Positions 36,151 through 46,462 are shown, counted from the first letter of the stretch. The stretch: 64,000 bases of DNA from an uncultured Eubacteriales bacterium (GCA_934546985.1 CAKTEE010000011.1:1-64000), one strand, 5' to 3'. A program made the numbers and translations. The notes: a model not told the origin generated them from the letters alone.

Positions 36151-38535
36151 CTACTTCACGGTAAATTGCAAGGTGCTGGATACTTTCATCCCTGTCCCAT
36201 CAGTAACATAGGCCATTATCATATAAGTTCCAGATGATACCGGTGTAAACGAAAAGGTGTTTTTATCAGATTGGAGATTGCTATAACACACTTGACCACC
36301 GCTGCAAATATAAAGCGACCATGTATAGTTCGACGGCATACCTCCCTGTGTTAGGACCGCAATATCTAAAGTTTCACCTTTTTGAAAAGAACCGGATACC
36401 TCAATATCAGATATATTCAAATCGTTAGGCTTAAATTTGGCTTCCAAAATACGATTAGAATCTACCGTCAGGATATAATACTGCGAAACTCCCTCTAACT
36501 TCTGACCATTTTCATACCAGCCGTCAAAAATGTAACCGGGGTCCGGCTGTGCAGCAATCAATGCAAACGAATCATTCTCAAACTTTCCGGAACCTTCTGC
36601 TGTACCGCCTTCGTCTGCGGTCAGTGCAAGCGTATATTCAAGCCGTGAAACACCGTGATCGCGGCCCGAAAAACCATCTTTGTCAATTTCAATCAAGCTA
36701 TCACCACTGCCTAAAGAAACCGTTGCAAACTGATCAAAAGCCCAGTCGTCAGGGATACTATAACCCAAATTCCCGCTGAAACCAGTAGACATATCACCAA
36801 CAAAGCTGCTGCAGGAATATCCAAGCTTTGAAATCCGGCTGCATACGTTCCTTGTACCGTAAATACCAGTTTTATATATGCTCTCGGACATCGCTTCATT
36901 TACTTTTTTGAAATATGGAATAACATTTGATGTAATTTCATAATCCATAGCATCAAAGTCAACGGCAAAATAAATAATGGTATCTTCCGGTATACCAAGC
37001 GCTGAAGCCTCTGTTATTGCCGCGTTTGCATCGGCAGTTCCCTGTTCTTCCGTAAAATAGGAAGCGGAACGCGCAGAGGTCTGGTAAATCGGAAAGAACC
37101 GCAAGCCGGCCTGAAAAATAATCTCCGCTTCTTCTTTTGTAAGCGCTTTACTGATTCCTCCGTTATATGTTCCCGTCAAGTATCTGCCTACATAACGATA
37201 GCCATGATTATAAAGCGTCTGCGCTTTTGCAGATGTCAAAATCGTAGCACAATCACATGCAAGCGCAGTACGTTCCACATCACCGCAGCTGATAAACAAA
37301 GACAGCCAAGTTCCTTTATCCGCCTTTCCTGTTACCGGAATCGCATACTTTTGCTGAAACGCCTGCATTGCCTGCTGTGTATCAACATCAAAAACTCCGT
37401 CAAAATTCCCATCACCAAAACCGTTAATATACAGCGCAAACTGCAGCAGTTCTGTGAATGCGGAAATTTGTTCTTCCGTATAGTATGCGCTGGCAGACGT
37501 ACCCGGATAACGCCTTGCGGCAGACGCGTTTCTCTCATAAGGGATTTCTGGACAGCAAAGCTTCGTTGTTACGCCAAAATTGCCATTGGCAACCCCTGTC
37601 GGCAGCCCTTCTTCCGCCTGCAAGGCGTATATCAGCGCTTTATTCGTGTTCCTTCCATATACGCCGTCACATGGGTTTAAACCTGTATAAGTCTTGTATT
37701 TTCTGTTTAACTTTTGCTGAAATGCACGAACATTTTCATCACTTCCATATGAGGAAGGCAAAAGCTTAAAGCTATCCATAGACATCAGCGCTTTCATCAC
37801 GTTAAGCGTAACAACGCCATTGGGGTCAATAAAACCTGCATCCTTCTTTAATTGCTTCACTGCGTTCTCCACAGTTTCATCAAACACGGCGTTAAAGGTA
37901 ACAACTCCATTTTTGTCTTCATACACATGATATCCGGGAGAATATCCCTTACACCAAAGCGCACCCTGCAAAATGGCAAATTTTTTATCCGTAACGCCGT
38001 CCTGTCTCTTTAAAATGTTCTTCTCATAAAGTGCGCTTGTACTCGGTCCGAAAGAATTCGCCAAACTGGTGATTCCCAATTCATGCTGCAAAGCACGAAG
38101 CAAACCATAAACCGTTGGCCATCCGGTCTTTCCATCCTCCGGAACTGAACCAAATCCCGACACATTGCCGTATTCCTGATTCAGCCATTTTTGAGTTAAA
38201 TAAACCATGGGATCGCCTATTGTCTTGCTTGCCGCATAAGCCATTGCTTCCCCAATATTTTTACGATTCCGAATGATACCTGTATCACCAGTTTCAGACA
38301 AACCGGCTGTTTCAGGATGATAATTATCCTCAACCTGAATATTTGCATTGACAAGTTCAAAAGTACTTTCTCCGTCAATCTCCTGAACAGAAGGTAAATT
38401 TTTATCCAAACCTGTCCCTGCAAAAATCGGTAAAGAAAAAAGTTCAACTATAACAAGAACGCTTATAAACAGCGCCATAAATTTTTTTAAATGTCCATAT
38501 ATATTTGCCACAATAACAATACATCCTTTTTTCAT
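36151..38535 (-). CDS. Secreted DUF1906 glycoside-hydrolase-like protein with peptidoglycan-binding repeats
   Basis: 794 residues with an N-terminal signal segment (FMALFISVLVIVELFSLPIFAG). Residues about 100-440 hold several PG_binding_1-like repeats, for example FDVDTQQAMQAFQQKYAIPVTGKADKGTW. Residues about 450-640 form the DUF1906 (Rv2525c-like) TIM-barrel domain: YRYVGRYLTGTYN, then FFPIYQTSARSAS, then TIIYFAVDFDAMDYE. A bacterial repeat (GYIFDGWYENGQKLEG) and an Ig-like end follow. Likely acts on or binds the cell wall outside the cell; hydrolase activity is unproven in the family. Confidence 0.88.
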   Translation of the reverse strand: MKKGCIVIVANIYGHLKKFMALFISVLVIVELFSLPIFAGTGLDKNLPSVQEIDGESTFELVNANIQVEDNYHPETAGLSETGDTGIIRNRKNIGEAMAYAASKTIGDPMVYLTQKWLNQEYGNVSGFGSVPEDGKTGWPTVYGLLRALQHELGITSLANSFGPSTSALYEKNILKRQDGVTDKKFAILQGALWCKGYSPGYHVYEDKNGVVTFNAVFDETVENAVKQLKKDAGFIDPNGVVTLNVMKALMSMDSFKLLPSSYGSDENVRAFQQKLNRKYKTYTGLNPCDGVYGRNTNKALIYALQAEEGLPTGVANGNFGVTTKLCCPEIPYERNASAARRYPGTSASAYYTEEQISAFTELLQFALYINGFGDGNFDGVFDVDTQQAMQAFQQKYAIPVTGKADKGTWLSLFISCGDVERTALACDCATILTSAKAQTLYNHGYRYVGRYLTGTYNGGISKALTKEEAEIIFQAGLRFFPIYQTSARSASYFTEEQGTADANAAITEASALGIPEDTIIYFAVDFDAMDYEITSNVIPYFKKVNEAMSESIYKTGIYGTRNVCSRISKLGYSCSSFVGDMSTGFSGNLGYSIPDDWAFDQFATVSLGSGDSLIEIDKDGFSGRDHGVSRLEYTLALTADEGGTAEGSGKFENDSFALIAAQPDPGYIFDGWYENGQKLEGVSQYYILTVDSNRILEAKFKPNDLNISDIEVSGSFQKGETLDIAVLTQGGMPSNYTWSLYICSGGQVCYSNLQSDKNTFSFTPVSSGTYMIMAYVTDGTGMKVSSTLQFTVK

Positions 38536-39195
38536 TTTATCCTTTGAAAAACGTACGCTGTAAAACTTACGTGAACGCTCCCAAATTTTAATTTATTATA
38601 TCATGATTTTATTCGAAATACAAACCACACAAAACGTGTATTTATATGCTTCTTATACTTCCAAAACAGCCATTACGAAAGCTATAATCGGTCCTAATTG
38701 CCTCAATTTGGATGTTCATAGGAATAGAAGCACTGGGCATTGCTTTTGGGGCAAGTTTTCAACGTGTTTTAACCGAAACATCCGTTTCTGTTGGAATAAA
38801 ACATGGAATCCATGTTTTTATCATAATCGTTTCACCTGGATTTGCATCTGTTTCTTCCTCGATTTTATATCACAATACGTTCGTTTCATCATTTTATATG
38901 ATTAAAAGCACAAGTTTACTCTTTTCCTGACTGCTCATAAAGGCAAAAGCAGGGGCAAAAAATCTCATAACAAGATATAATAGAGCGTGATAAGCGGAAA
39001 ACCATGACATATGTGCGAATATTATTAATGAATAACATACAAGCGTGCGCAAAAGAGATTACAGACAAGGAAATCATCTTTGCATAAATATAGAAAAACG
39101 GCAGGGAGAAATCTCTGCCGTCAATTATGTCAATAGATTTCAGAGATAGTTTTTGACCACTTGTATTCCGAAATCAACCGACTGTCGCAAATTCA
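38536..39195. other. Intergenic stretch with a possible membrane-protein gene remnant
   Basis: About 660 bases. At 38690-38930 a plus-strand frame reads IWMFIGIEALGIAFGASFQRV and continues hydrophobic, without a start or ribosome site; it could be the decayed piece of a membrane protein. A hairpin (CGGCAGGGAGA / TCTCTGCCG, 39099-39120) follows. No intact gene is supported. Confidence 0.4.
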
Positions 39196-39224
39196 TTGAA
39201 ACTATTGTTTGCTTTATCTATAAT
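39196..39224 (+). promoter_or_regulatory. SigA-type promoter of the LytTR/DUF3021 pair
   Basis: TTGAAA (39196-39201), 17-base spacer, TATAAT (39219-39224), a near-consensus promoter 34 bases before the ATG. Confidence 0.8.
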
Positions 39225-39257
39225 GGCATTGTAAAGGATAGGAAAGAGGTGGTTATA

Positions 39258-39698
39258 ATGCAGATTGAAATTAAAATTGACAGTTCTTATACTGACCCTC
39301 AAATAATTATATTGACTGCTTCCATGACAGATGATGTGAACAACATTATAAAAAAGCTCTCAGGAGATGTTTCACAAATAATTTCCGGTTATAAAGATGA
39401 AAAAATCGAAATATTAGAACAGGCAGATTTAATTCGGATTTATACAAATGCCGGAAAAGTTTTTGCAGTTACCAATAAAAGTGAATATCTTCTGCGGCTT
39501 AGATTATATGAATTAGAAAAGCGGTTACCCCTCAATCAATTCATTCGCATATCAAATTCGGAGATTATAAATTTAAAAAGGGTTAATCACTTTGATTTAA
39601 GTTTTACAGGTACAATTTGTGTGAAATTGTCTAATGGAACAACAACATATGTATCCAGACGATATGTTTCAAAACTAAAAAAATTATTAGGGATATGA
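39258..39698 (+). CDS. LytTR-domain transcriptional regulator
   Basis: 146 residues from ATG at 39258 behind GAGGTGG. The C-terminal half is a LytTR DNA-binding domain (IRIYTNAGKVFAVTNKSEYLLRLRLYELEKRLP in part, then FIRISNSEIINLKRV, then VSRRYVSKLKKLLGI). The N-terminal half has no receiver Asp. It is followed after 10 bases by a DUF3021 membrane protein, the standard regulator/membrane-partner pair in which the membrane protein is thought to hold the regulator in check. Confidence 0.92.
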   Translation: MQIEIKIDSSYTDPQIIILTASMTDDVNNIIKKLSGDVSQIISGYKDEKIEILEQADLIRIYTNAGKVFAVTNKSEYLLRLRLYELEKRLPLNQFIRISNSEIINLKRVNHFDLSFTGTICVKLSNGTTTYVSRRYVSKLKKLLGI

Positions 39699-39708
39699 GG
39701 TAAACTTT

Positions 39709-40179
39709 ATGAAAAAGAAAATCTTTTTACGCAGTCTTTTAGGATTTCCCATCGGAATCGAAATAGGATATTTAATCACGATATTCACTTCTCTCGGTTT
39801 GAAAAACGGATATTATTCCCCCTGCGTATCTGAACTCATATCAATTATGGGAAATGAAATCAATGCAGTTATTTTACAAACAGTTCTCTGTGGAATATTG
39901 GGTACAGGATTTGGGGCAAGTTCAGTAATATGGGAAATGGATAATTGGAGCATTGTAAAACAGACAGGAATTTATTTTTCAATTGTTTCGGTAATAATGC
40001 TGCCAATTGCTTATTTTGCATATTGGATGGAGCATAGTGTAATCGGATTTTTGATCTATTTCGGAATTTTTGTTTTAATTTTTACAACGATATGGATTAC
40101 ACAGTTTATTAGGGGCAAACACACCGTAAAAAAAATGAATGAAAAATTATCCCAAACAAAGGACAACAGAAATGAGTGA
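39709..40179 (+). CDS. DUF3021 membrane protein
   Basis: 156 residues with four membrane segments (GFPIGIEIGYLITIFTSLG, ILQTVLCGILGTGFGASSVI, GIYFSIVSVIMLPIAYFAYW, IGFLIYFGIFVLIFTTIWI). The family is nearly always found beside a LytTR gene. RBS AGGTAAAC is modest. It likely modulates the LytTR protein. Confidence 0.88.
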   Translation: MKKKIFLRSLLGFPIGIEIGYLITIFTSLGLKNGYYSPCVSELISIMGNEINAVILQTVLCGILGTGFGASSVIWEMDNWSIVKQTGIYFSIVSVIMLPIAYFAYWMEHSVIGFLIYFGIFVLIFTTIWITQFIRGKHTVKKMNEKLSQTKDNRNE

Positions 40180-40607
40180 GAACAGGATACTTTGTCCCAT
40201 CTGTTGTAATAAGATCCGAACAATAATACGGAAAGATAAATTAAGAAACTTCTCGCCATATTATCCAAGACATGCAGGAAAAAGTCCATTTTAAGCGTTG
40301 GAATTTTACTTTCCCACTGCAATACGTGTTATATATACATATATCATATATGCCAAACCGTAATTTTATTTGCAATAAGCTTGAACAATCTTATCGTAAT
40401 ACAAAGAAAAAATTCCGGGTATAACCATAATCTTTCACTCGTACAATGGACAGCTTTTTGTCAAGTGTATCAATCTGTAGCAATCAAAAAAGCGGAGGTG
40501 CTGTCAATAAGACAATACCTCCGCTTCTATCACCAGTATCAATTTATAACCAGAAACTCCATTACGAAATTAATACCGGACTTAAAATTTCATAAAACAA
40601 ATCAGAA
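40180..40607. other. Intergenic stretch between DUF3021 and gapA
   Basis: About 430 bases without a credible gene. It contains the hairpin at 40488-40528. Confidence 0.5.
40488..40528. terminator. Hairpin terminator, convergent region
   Basis: AAGCGGAGGT-GCT-GTC, loop AATAA, GAC-AAT-ACCTCCGCTT. An A-run precedes it on the plus strand, giving a T-run for minus-strand transcripts from gapA. Confidence 0.75.
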
Positions 40608-41624
40608 TTATTCGTTATCAACCTTAGCCATATGCTCGATCAGCATAAGAACTTTATTGGAATAACCCCATTCATTGTCGTACCAAGATACGAGCTTAAC
40701 AAAAGACGGGTTCAGCATGATACCTGCTTTTGCATCAAAGATAGAGGTTCTTGGATCAGTGTAGAAGTCAGAAGAAACAACGTCTTCATCAGTATAGCCG
40801 AGAATACCAGCCATTGTGGTTTCAGAAGCCTTCTTAACTGCCGCGCAGATCTCTTCATAAGTGGTTTCTTTTGCAAGCTTAACGGTCAAGTCAACAACAG
40901 ACACGTCAAGGGTCGGTACGCGGAAAGACATACCAGTCAGTTTGCCGGCAACTTCCGGAATAACCAATGCGCAGGCTTTTGCAGCACCGGTAGAAGACGG
41001 GATAATGTTGCCGGAAGCAGCACGGCCGCCTCTCCAGTCCTTCTTAGAAGGACCGTCAACAGTTTTCTGTGTAGCGGTCTGAGAATGAACAGTAGTCATC
41101 AAACCTTCTACGATACCGAAGTTATCCATGATAACCTTAGTCAAAGGAGCAAGGCAGTTGGTGGTGCAGGAAGCATTGGAAACAACCTTCATGTCCTTTG
41201 TATATTTGTCAAGGTTAACGCCGCAAACGAAGGTAGGTGTTTCTTTATCCTTTGCAGGAGCAGAAATAACAACCTTCTTAGCGCCAGCCTTCAGGTGAGC
41301 AGAAGCAGCTTCGGTAGAGGTGAATACACCGGTAGATTCAACAACATATTCAGCGCCTACTTCGCCCCATTTAATATCTTCCGGATTTCTTTCTTCAAAA
41401 ACGGAGATTGCATGGCCGTTAACAACGAGCTTGCCATCCTTAGCTTCTACAGTACCGTTGAATTTGCCGTGTACAGTGTCATACTTCACCATGTAGACCA
41501 TATAGTCAAGGTCAATGAACGGGTCGTTGATAGCTACAACGTCAAAAACTTCCGGCTGAGCCATAGCCGCACGGAAAACGAGACGGCCGATACGGCCAAA
41601 GCCATTAATACCAACTTTAATCAT
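40608..41624 (-). CDS. gapA: Glyceraldehyde-3-phosphate dehydrogenase, type I
   Basis: 338 residues. NAD-binding start MIKVGINGFGRIGRLVF, catalytic Cys in SNASCTTNCLAP, and the substrate loop with the C-terminal SWYDNEWGYSNKVLMLIEHM are all standard. It oxidises glyceraldehyde 3-phosphate to 1,3-bisphosphoglycerate in glycolysis. Monocistronic here; pgk and tpi are not adjacent. RBS GGAGGTT and a promoter 37 bases upstream. Confidence 0.97.
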   Translation of the reverse strand: MIKVGINGFGRIGRLVFRAAMAQPEVFDVVAINDPFIDLDYMVYMVKYDTVHGKFNGTVEAKDGKLVVNGHAISVFEERNPEDIKWGEVGAEYVVESTGVFTSTEAASAHLKAGAKKVVISAPAKDKETPTFVCGVNLDKYTKDMKVVSNASCTTNCLAPLTKVIMDNFGIVEGLMTTVHSQTATQKTVDGPSKKDWRGGRAASGNIIPSSTGAAKACALVIPEVAGKLTGMSFRVPTLDVSVVDLTVKLAKETTYEEICAAVKKASETTMAGILGYTDEDVVSSDFYTDPRTSIFDAKAGIMLNPSFVKLVSWYDNEWGYSNKVLMLIEHMAKVDNE

Positions 41625-41660
41625 AGATACATAACCTCCATATAATTTTGGTTCCGTTCT

Positions 41661-41689
41661 ATTTTATCTCTTTTTGGACAAATATGCAA
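41661..41689 (-). promoter_or_regulatory. SigA-type promoter of gapA
   Basis: On the minus strand TTGCAT (plus 41684-41689), 17-base spacer, TAAAAT (plus 41661-41666). Confidence 0.75.
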
Positions 41690-41925
41690 GGACTTTGTTA
41701 TTAATTTAACCTTAAAATTCACCTTTGTTACTTTTTGACAAAACCCTTTGGGATAACCAGAAAAGGCTTATGGATTTATCTGCGCTTATCTCAGAAAAAT
41801 ATGCAGAAACAGACATCCTAAGAAGTTTGTTCCGGAATTGCCCGATACTATGCCCAGATTATTACCATACATAATTCCATATATACTTTTTCATTACTTT
41901 ATTCCCATGAAAGAAAGAAACAGGA

Positions 41926-41954
41926 TTGCATTCCTTTCCAATTACGTTTATACT
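41926..41954 (+). promoter_or_regulatory. SigA-type promoter of glnA
   Basis: TTGCAT (41926-41931), 17-base spacer, TATACT (41949-41954), 52 bases before the ATG. The 240 bases between this and the gapA promoter show no clear GlnR palindrome. Confidence 0.75.
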
Positions 41955-42005
41955 AATAAATATACTTTTTCTGCGTTTTAACGATGTAAAATACAGGAGG
42001 TCTCT

Positions 42006-43337
42006 ATGAGCAGCATCACAAAAGAAGAAATTAAACGTATCGTTCAGGAGCAGGATATCCGTTTTATCCGCCTGCAGTTCACTGACATTCTCGGCATGAT
42101 GAAAAATGTCACTATTACAGCAAGTCAGCTTGCAAAAGCATTAGATAACAAATGCATGTTTGACGGCTCCTCCATTGAAGGTTTTGTCCGTATTGAAGAA
42201 TCCGATATGTATCTTGTTCCGGATATTGATACCTTCCTTGTCTTCCCGTGGGATCATGAAAAAGGTAAAATTGCCCGTATGATCTGCGATGTATATACTT
42301 CTGACGGAAAACCTTTCAGCGGTGACCCTCGCTATACGCTTCGGAAAATTCTGGCAGAAGCACAGGAAATGGGACTTAATTTTGATGTAGGACCGGAATG
42401 CGAATTTTTCCTGTTCCATATGGATAAAGACGGACGTCCCACCACAATTACAAATGATGACGGCGGTTATTTTGATTTGGGCGCGTCAGACCTTGGCGAA
42501 GAAGCACGCCGTGACATCTGCCTTGCTCTGGAAGAAATGAATTATGAGATTGAGGCCTCTCACCACGAATGTGCCATCGGGCAACATGAAATTGATTTCC
42601 GTTACAGCGCTGCATTGCAGGCCGCAGATAATATTATGACATTTAAGCTTGCTGTCAAAAAAATATCCAGCAAGCACGGTCTGCACGCAACCTTTATGCC
42701 AAAACCCATTTACGGCATCGCCGGTTCGGGAATGCACGTTAATATATCTGCCCGCAACAGCAACGATGAAAATGTTTTTTATGATCCTCAGGATTCTTTG
42801 GGTTTGAGCAAGCTCGCCTACAGCTTTATTGCCGGCCTGCTGGAACATGCACAGGGAATGAGCGTTATTACAAATCCTCTTGTAAATTCTTATAAACGTC
42901 TGGTACCGGGTTTTGAAGCCCCATGTTATATTGCCTGGTCTGCTAAAAACCGTAGCCCGCTGATTCGCATTCCTTCCGCCAGAGGGAAAGGAACACGTAT
43001 TGAACTGCGCAATCCCGACCCTTCCGCAAACCCTTACCTTGCACTGGCAGTTATCATTGCCGCCGGACTGGACGGCATTAAACGCGGTTTGACCCCGCCG
43101 CCAAGCTGTGAAGCGAATATTTACGATTTAACAGATGAACAGCGGGAAGAAATGGGCATTGAAAGCGTGCCGAGCAATTTAAAAAATGCCATTACCGCAC
43201 TCAAAAAAGATGCGCTTGTCAAAGAAACCTTAGGAGAACATATTACACATAAATATCTTTTAAATAAAGAACATGAATGGTCCTCCTACCGCGAACGCAT
43301 ATATCCATGGGAAATTGAACATTATTTAAAATACTAA
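42006..43337 (+). CDS. glnA: Glutamine synthetase, type I
   Basis: 443 residues, the GSI-alpha size typical of Firmicutes. Metal and substrate motifs in order: DGSSIEGFVRIEESDM, GPECEFFLF, GIAGSGMHVNIS, NPLVNSYKRLVPGFEAP and RIELRNPDPSANPYLA. It makes glutamine from glutamate, ammonia and ATP. RBS AGGAGG at 41996-42001. The adenylylation-site Tyr region of GSI-beta is absent, so control by feedback is expected. Monocistronic with its own terminator. Confidence 0.97.
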   Translation: MSSITKEEIKRIVQEQDIRFIRLQFTDILGMMKNVTITASQLAKALDNKCMFDGSSIEGFVRIEESDMYLVPDIDTFLVFPWDHEKGKIARMICDVYTSDGKPFSGDPRYTLRKILAEAQEMGLNFDVGPECEFFLFHMDKDGRPTTITNDDGGYFDLGASDLGEEARRDICLALEEMNYEIEASHHECAIGQHEIDFRYSAALQAADNIMTFKLAVKKISSKHGLHATFMPKPIYGIAGSGMHVNISARNSNDENVFYDPQDSLGLSKLAYSFIAGLLEHAQGMSVITNPLVNSYKRLVPGFEAPCYIAWSAKNRSPLIRIPSARGKGTRIELRNPDPSANPYLALAVIIAAGLDGIKRGLTPPPSCEANIYDLTDEQREEMGIESVPSNLKNAITALKKDALVKETLGEHITHKYLLNKEHEWSSYRERIYPWEIEHYLKY

Positions 43338-43354
43338 AATTATATATCATATTT

Positions 43355-43388
43355 AAAAGCCGCAAAGTTTTTCTTTGCGGCTTTTTTA
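43355..43388 (+). terminator. Rho-independent terminator of glnA
   Basis: AAAAGCCGCAAAG pairs with CTTTGCGGCTTTT, followed by TTATAT. Confidence 0.9.
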
Positions 43389-43446
43389 TATAATCAAGAA
43401 TCTCAAAAAAAATCGTATTATTAGAAATCATTTTTCTCTTTTACTT

Positions 43447-44700
43447 TTAACGTTTCTTGCTGATATTCTGATAAAATTCCTCATCCCGTACTTTTCCTAC
43501 AGCACAGATTGACGCTTTAGAAATATCAAACAATTCCTGTGCCAGATTCTGCGCTTCCTCAATGGTTACAGCGGCAATCGCATCTGCAGTTGCCTGCAAA
43601 TCAATGACACGGTTCTGCAAAAGCTCTGATACTGCCATATGAGAAGCAATAGACGCATTGGATTCCATACTCATCAAGATATTCGCACGGTACTGATTTT
43701 TGGCACGCACAAGCTCTTTTTCCTCTATATCCTGCACAAATTTTTCCAGCACGCTAAAAATTTCCTTCAACGCCTGTTCTTCTGATTTTGGGGATACCGC
43801 TGCGGCAATCCCCAACAGTCCGCCGCCCAAATGGGTAGCGGAAAAAGAATCAATAGAATACACCAGCCCAAGCTGTTCACGAATCCGCTGATATAACCGT
43901 GAAGATGAAGAACTGCCTAAAATACTCAATAAAAGCGACAAGGCAAAACGGCGCGGATCGCCAAGCCCCAGACCTGGAAACGCAATGCAAAGCTGTGTTT
44001 GTTCAAAATCTTTCATTTTCACAGAAACACTCTTATGATATGCCACCGGAGCAGAAATAATTGGACGATTTGTATTCTGCATTCCTCCAAAATAATACGT
44101 ACACAGTTCTAAAAATCTTTCCCGGTCAAAACGGCCGCAAATAGATATTACCATGCGTTCGGGAACATACATGCTGTCCATATAGGCAAGCAGCTTTTCC
44201 CGCGACATAGAGCATACCGTTTCTTCCGTACCAAGAATATTTGCTCCAAGCATATCATTCCGCCAGACATGATGGTAAAGGGTATCTACACATAAATCCT
44301 CGGGGCTGTCTTCATACATACCAATTTCTTCAATGATAACGCCTTTTTCCAATGCAATATCTTCCGGTGAAAATTTCGGTGATGTCAGCATTTGCGCTAT
44401 CATCTGGAATGCCTTTTCCACATGTTCTGTCAATGCGCGTGTATACAGGCAGGTATATTCTTTTGCTGTAAAAGCATTCAGCGCACCACCGATATCGTCC
44501 ATTTCCTCAGCAATTTCACGTGCGCTTTTCTGCTGTGTGCCTTTAAAAAGCATATGCTCAATAAAATGGGAAATCCCTGAATTTTCCGGTGTTTCATAAC
44601 GTGAGCCACTTCCAATCCACACCCCCATAGTCGCACTTTTGCTCCATGGTGCAGATTCCATCATAATACGCAGCCCATTGTTTAACACTACTTTTTCCAT
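43447..44700 (-). CDS. M16-family zinc metallopeptidase (processing-peptidase like)
   Basis: 417 residues, full length. Zinc motif HFIEHMLFKGT (inverted HxxEH) near residue 45, with the third ligand Glu about 75 residues later in ALEKGVIIEEIGMYEDSPED. The C-terminal half carries QLGLVYSIDSFSATHLGGGLLGI. In Firmicutes such genes lie near dut, dapG or pnp; here it is alone. It probably degrades or processes peptides in the cytoplasm. Confidence 0.93.
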   Translation of the reverse strand: MEKVVLNNGLRIMMESAPWSKSATMGVWIGSGSRYETPENSGISHFIEHMLFKGTQQKSAREIAEEMDDIGGALNAFTAKEYTCLYTRALTEHVEKAFQMIAQMLTSPKFSPEDIALEKGVIIEEIGMYEDSPEDLCVDTLYHHVWRNDMLGANILGTEETVCSMSREKLLAYMDSMYVPERMVISICGRFDRERFLELCTYYFGGMQNTNRPIISAPVAYHKSVSVKMKDFEQTQLCIAFPGLGLGDPRRFALSLLLSILGSSSSSRLYQRIREQLGLVYSIDSFSATHLGGGLLGIAAAVSPKSEEQALKEIFSVLEKFVQDIEEKELVRAKNQYRANILMSMESNASIASHMAVSELLQNRVIDLQATADAIAAVTIEEAQNLAQELFDISKASICAVGKVRDEEFYQNISKKR

Positions 44701-45033
44701 TTATTTTCAGCACTCCCATACCGGATATTTCAAATCAATAAAGTTAGATTTATTATATCATGTTTTCAGTAAAAATATAGCAGATAATATCGGTGAAGTA
44801 AATAAAATTAAAATCTGTTTCACCAAACAAAAAAATAATGCTAAATTACATATTTTATAAGAAAGATTACGAGAATTTTACTCCCAAACATTAGATAATG
44901 TTTATCAAATATGAAACATATCAAACCCACCAGAGGAATTTTTAAATTTGTTTTATGCATGTCTATTAAGGTATTGTTAAGGTGGTTTCATTATACTATG
45001 ACTGTAAAATCATTCAGAAAGGCGGGATGCAGC
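44701..45033. other. Divergent intergenic region before the VTC gene
   Basis: About 330 AT-rich bases. The VTC frame stays open back to 44911 but the upstream part lacks a ribosome site. A TATACT at about 44993 is a possible -10. No gene is visible. Confidence 0.45.
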
Positions 45034-45720
45034 ATGGATGTAAAGTGGCGCAGGGAATATAAACACCTGATTAACCATGCGGAACGGCTGATTTTGGAGC
45101 AAAGGCTTTCCGTGCTGATGAGCAGAGATTCCAACTGTACCGGCAACAGCACCACTTACCATATCCGAAGCCTGTACTTTGAAAACGATGCAAATAAAAT
45201 CCTTCAAGAGAAACTTTCCGGACTTGCACAGCGCGACAAATACCGTATTCGCTATTATAATTTTGATTCTTCTTATATTCGGCTGGAAAAAAAGAGTAAG
45301 CGCAGCGCATACGGGCATAAATTCGGCTGTCTGCTGACAAAAGAACAATGCAGAAAAATCATGGAAGGAAATATCAGCTGGATGCAGTCCGCAGAACATC
45401 CGCTTTTGCGGGATACTTATCTTGCAATGACCTTGTACCGGCTAAAGCCTGCGGTTATTGTTGATTATGTGCGAGAAGCTTTTGTCCACTCTATGGGAAA
45501 TGTACGCATTACATTGGATTCCGATTTGCGTTCCAGCATGGTTACTAATGGTTTTTTCAGCAAAGATTTACCTACCCTTTCTATTCTTCAGCCGGGTTTG
45601 ACGGTTTTAGAAGTGAAATATGATGAATATCTCCCAGATTTTATTGGGCAGGCAATTCAAATTGGAAACCGCAAAGATCAGGCAATTTCAAAATATACAG
45701 CCAGCCGAATTTACGGCTGA
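45034..45720 (+). CDS. VTC-domain protein, putative polyphosphate polymerase
   Basis: 228 residues from ATG at 45034, with AAAGGCGGG just upstream. The VTC tunnel signature is visible: WRREYKHLIN at the start, KYRIRYYNFDSSYIRLEKK, and LEVKYDEYLPDF near the end. In yeast Vtc4 this fold makes polyphosphate from ATP inside a Lys/Arg-lined tunnel. In bacteria the gene commonly precedes DUF4956 and CotH genes, exactly as here; the group of three is one operon by spacing (20 and 11 bases). Confidence 0.9.
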   Translation: MDVKWRREYKHLINHAERLILEQRLSVLMSRDSNCTGNSTTYHIRSLYFENDANKILQEKLSGLAQRDKYRIRYYNFDSSYIRLEKKSKRSAYGHKFGCLLTKEQCRKIMEGNISWMQSAEHPLLRDTYLAMTLYRLKPAVIVDYVREAFVHSMGNVRITLDSDLRSSMVTNGFFSKDLPTLSILQPGLTVLEVKYDEYLPDFIGQAIQIGNRKDQAISKYTASRIYG

Positions 45721-45740
45721 AATTTAAGGAGTGACTGAAA

Positions 45741-46451
45741 ATGAATTTTTTATCAAATGTATTAACCCTTGATTCCATTTCTTTTTCCGATATTTTTAAA
45801 TCAAGTTATCTGGAAAAAGTAACCAGCTTTTCCATTGTAGACTGTCTGATTGCATTAGGCTGCGCGTTTTTAATTGGATTGTTTATTTTCCTGATTTATA
45901 AGAAAACGTTCAGCGGCGTATTGTATTCCCGTACTTTTAACGTATCTTTAATTGGAATGTTATTATGTACCACTCTGATTATAATGGGTGTAACTTCTAA
46001 TATTGTTCTGTCCCTCGGTATGGTCGGCGCATTGTCTATCGTCCGTTTTCGTACGGCAATCAAAGACCCTGTAGATATTTGTTTCCTTTTCTGGGCAATT
46101 GCAGAAGGGATTTTATGCGGTGCGGGACTGATTCCGCTGGCAGTTATCGGCGCTCCTATTATCGGTATTTTCCTGCTGATTTTTATGAACCGCCAGCAGG
46201 TCAGCAACCCATATCTTGTAGTAATTAAAATGAATACCGATGAAACAGAAAAAGCTGTTTCTGAATTTATGCGCTCCATTTTCAAAAAAATCAATGTAAA
46301 ATCCAAAACCGTTACCGGCGGTGAAAGTATTGAAGTTGTTTATGAAGTAAGGGTTTCTTCAACAAACACAGGTTTTGTCAACGACCTTTTGAAATTTAAT
46401 GGAGTTTCTTCTGCAGTAATGGTCAGCTATGACGGCAATTATACTGCATAG
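45741..46451 (+). CDS. DUF4956 membrane protein
   Basis: 236 residues. Four or so membrane segments, with the conserved central SIVRFRTAIKDPVDICFLFWAIAEG between segments, and a cytoplasmic alpha/beta end (VIKMNTDETEKAVSEFMRSIF in part). RBS AAGGAGTG. Known partner of VTC and CotH genes; suspected to be part of a polyphosphate or surface-assembly complex. Function not proven. Confidence 0.9.
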   Translation: MNFLSNVLTLDSISFSDIFKSSYLEKVTSFSIVDCLIALGCAFLIGLFIFLIYKKTFSGVLYSRTFNVSLIGMLLCTTLIIMGVTSNIVLSLGMVGALSIVRFRTAIKDPVDICFLFWAIAEGILCGAGLIPLAVIGAPIIGIFLLIFMNRQQVSNPYLVVIKMNTDETEKAVSEFMRSIFKKINVKSKTVTGGESIEVVYEVRVSSTNTGFVNDLLKFNGVSSAVMVSYDGNYTA

Positions 46452-46462
46452 GAGGCTGTGCG

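Noticed and set aside
40632..41645. 337-codon open frame opposite gapA
   Set aside because: Antisense shadow of gapA; the minus-strand frame encodes a canonical GAPDH.
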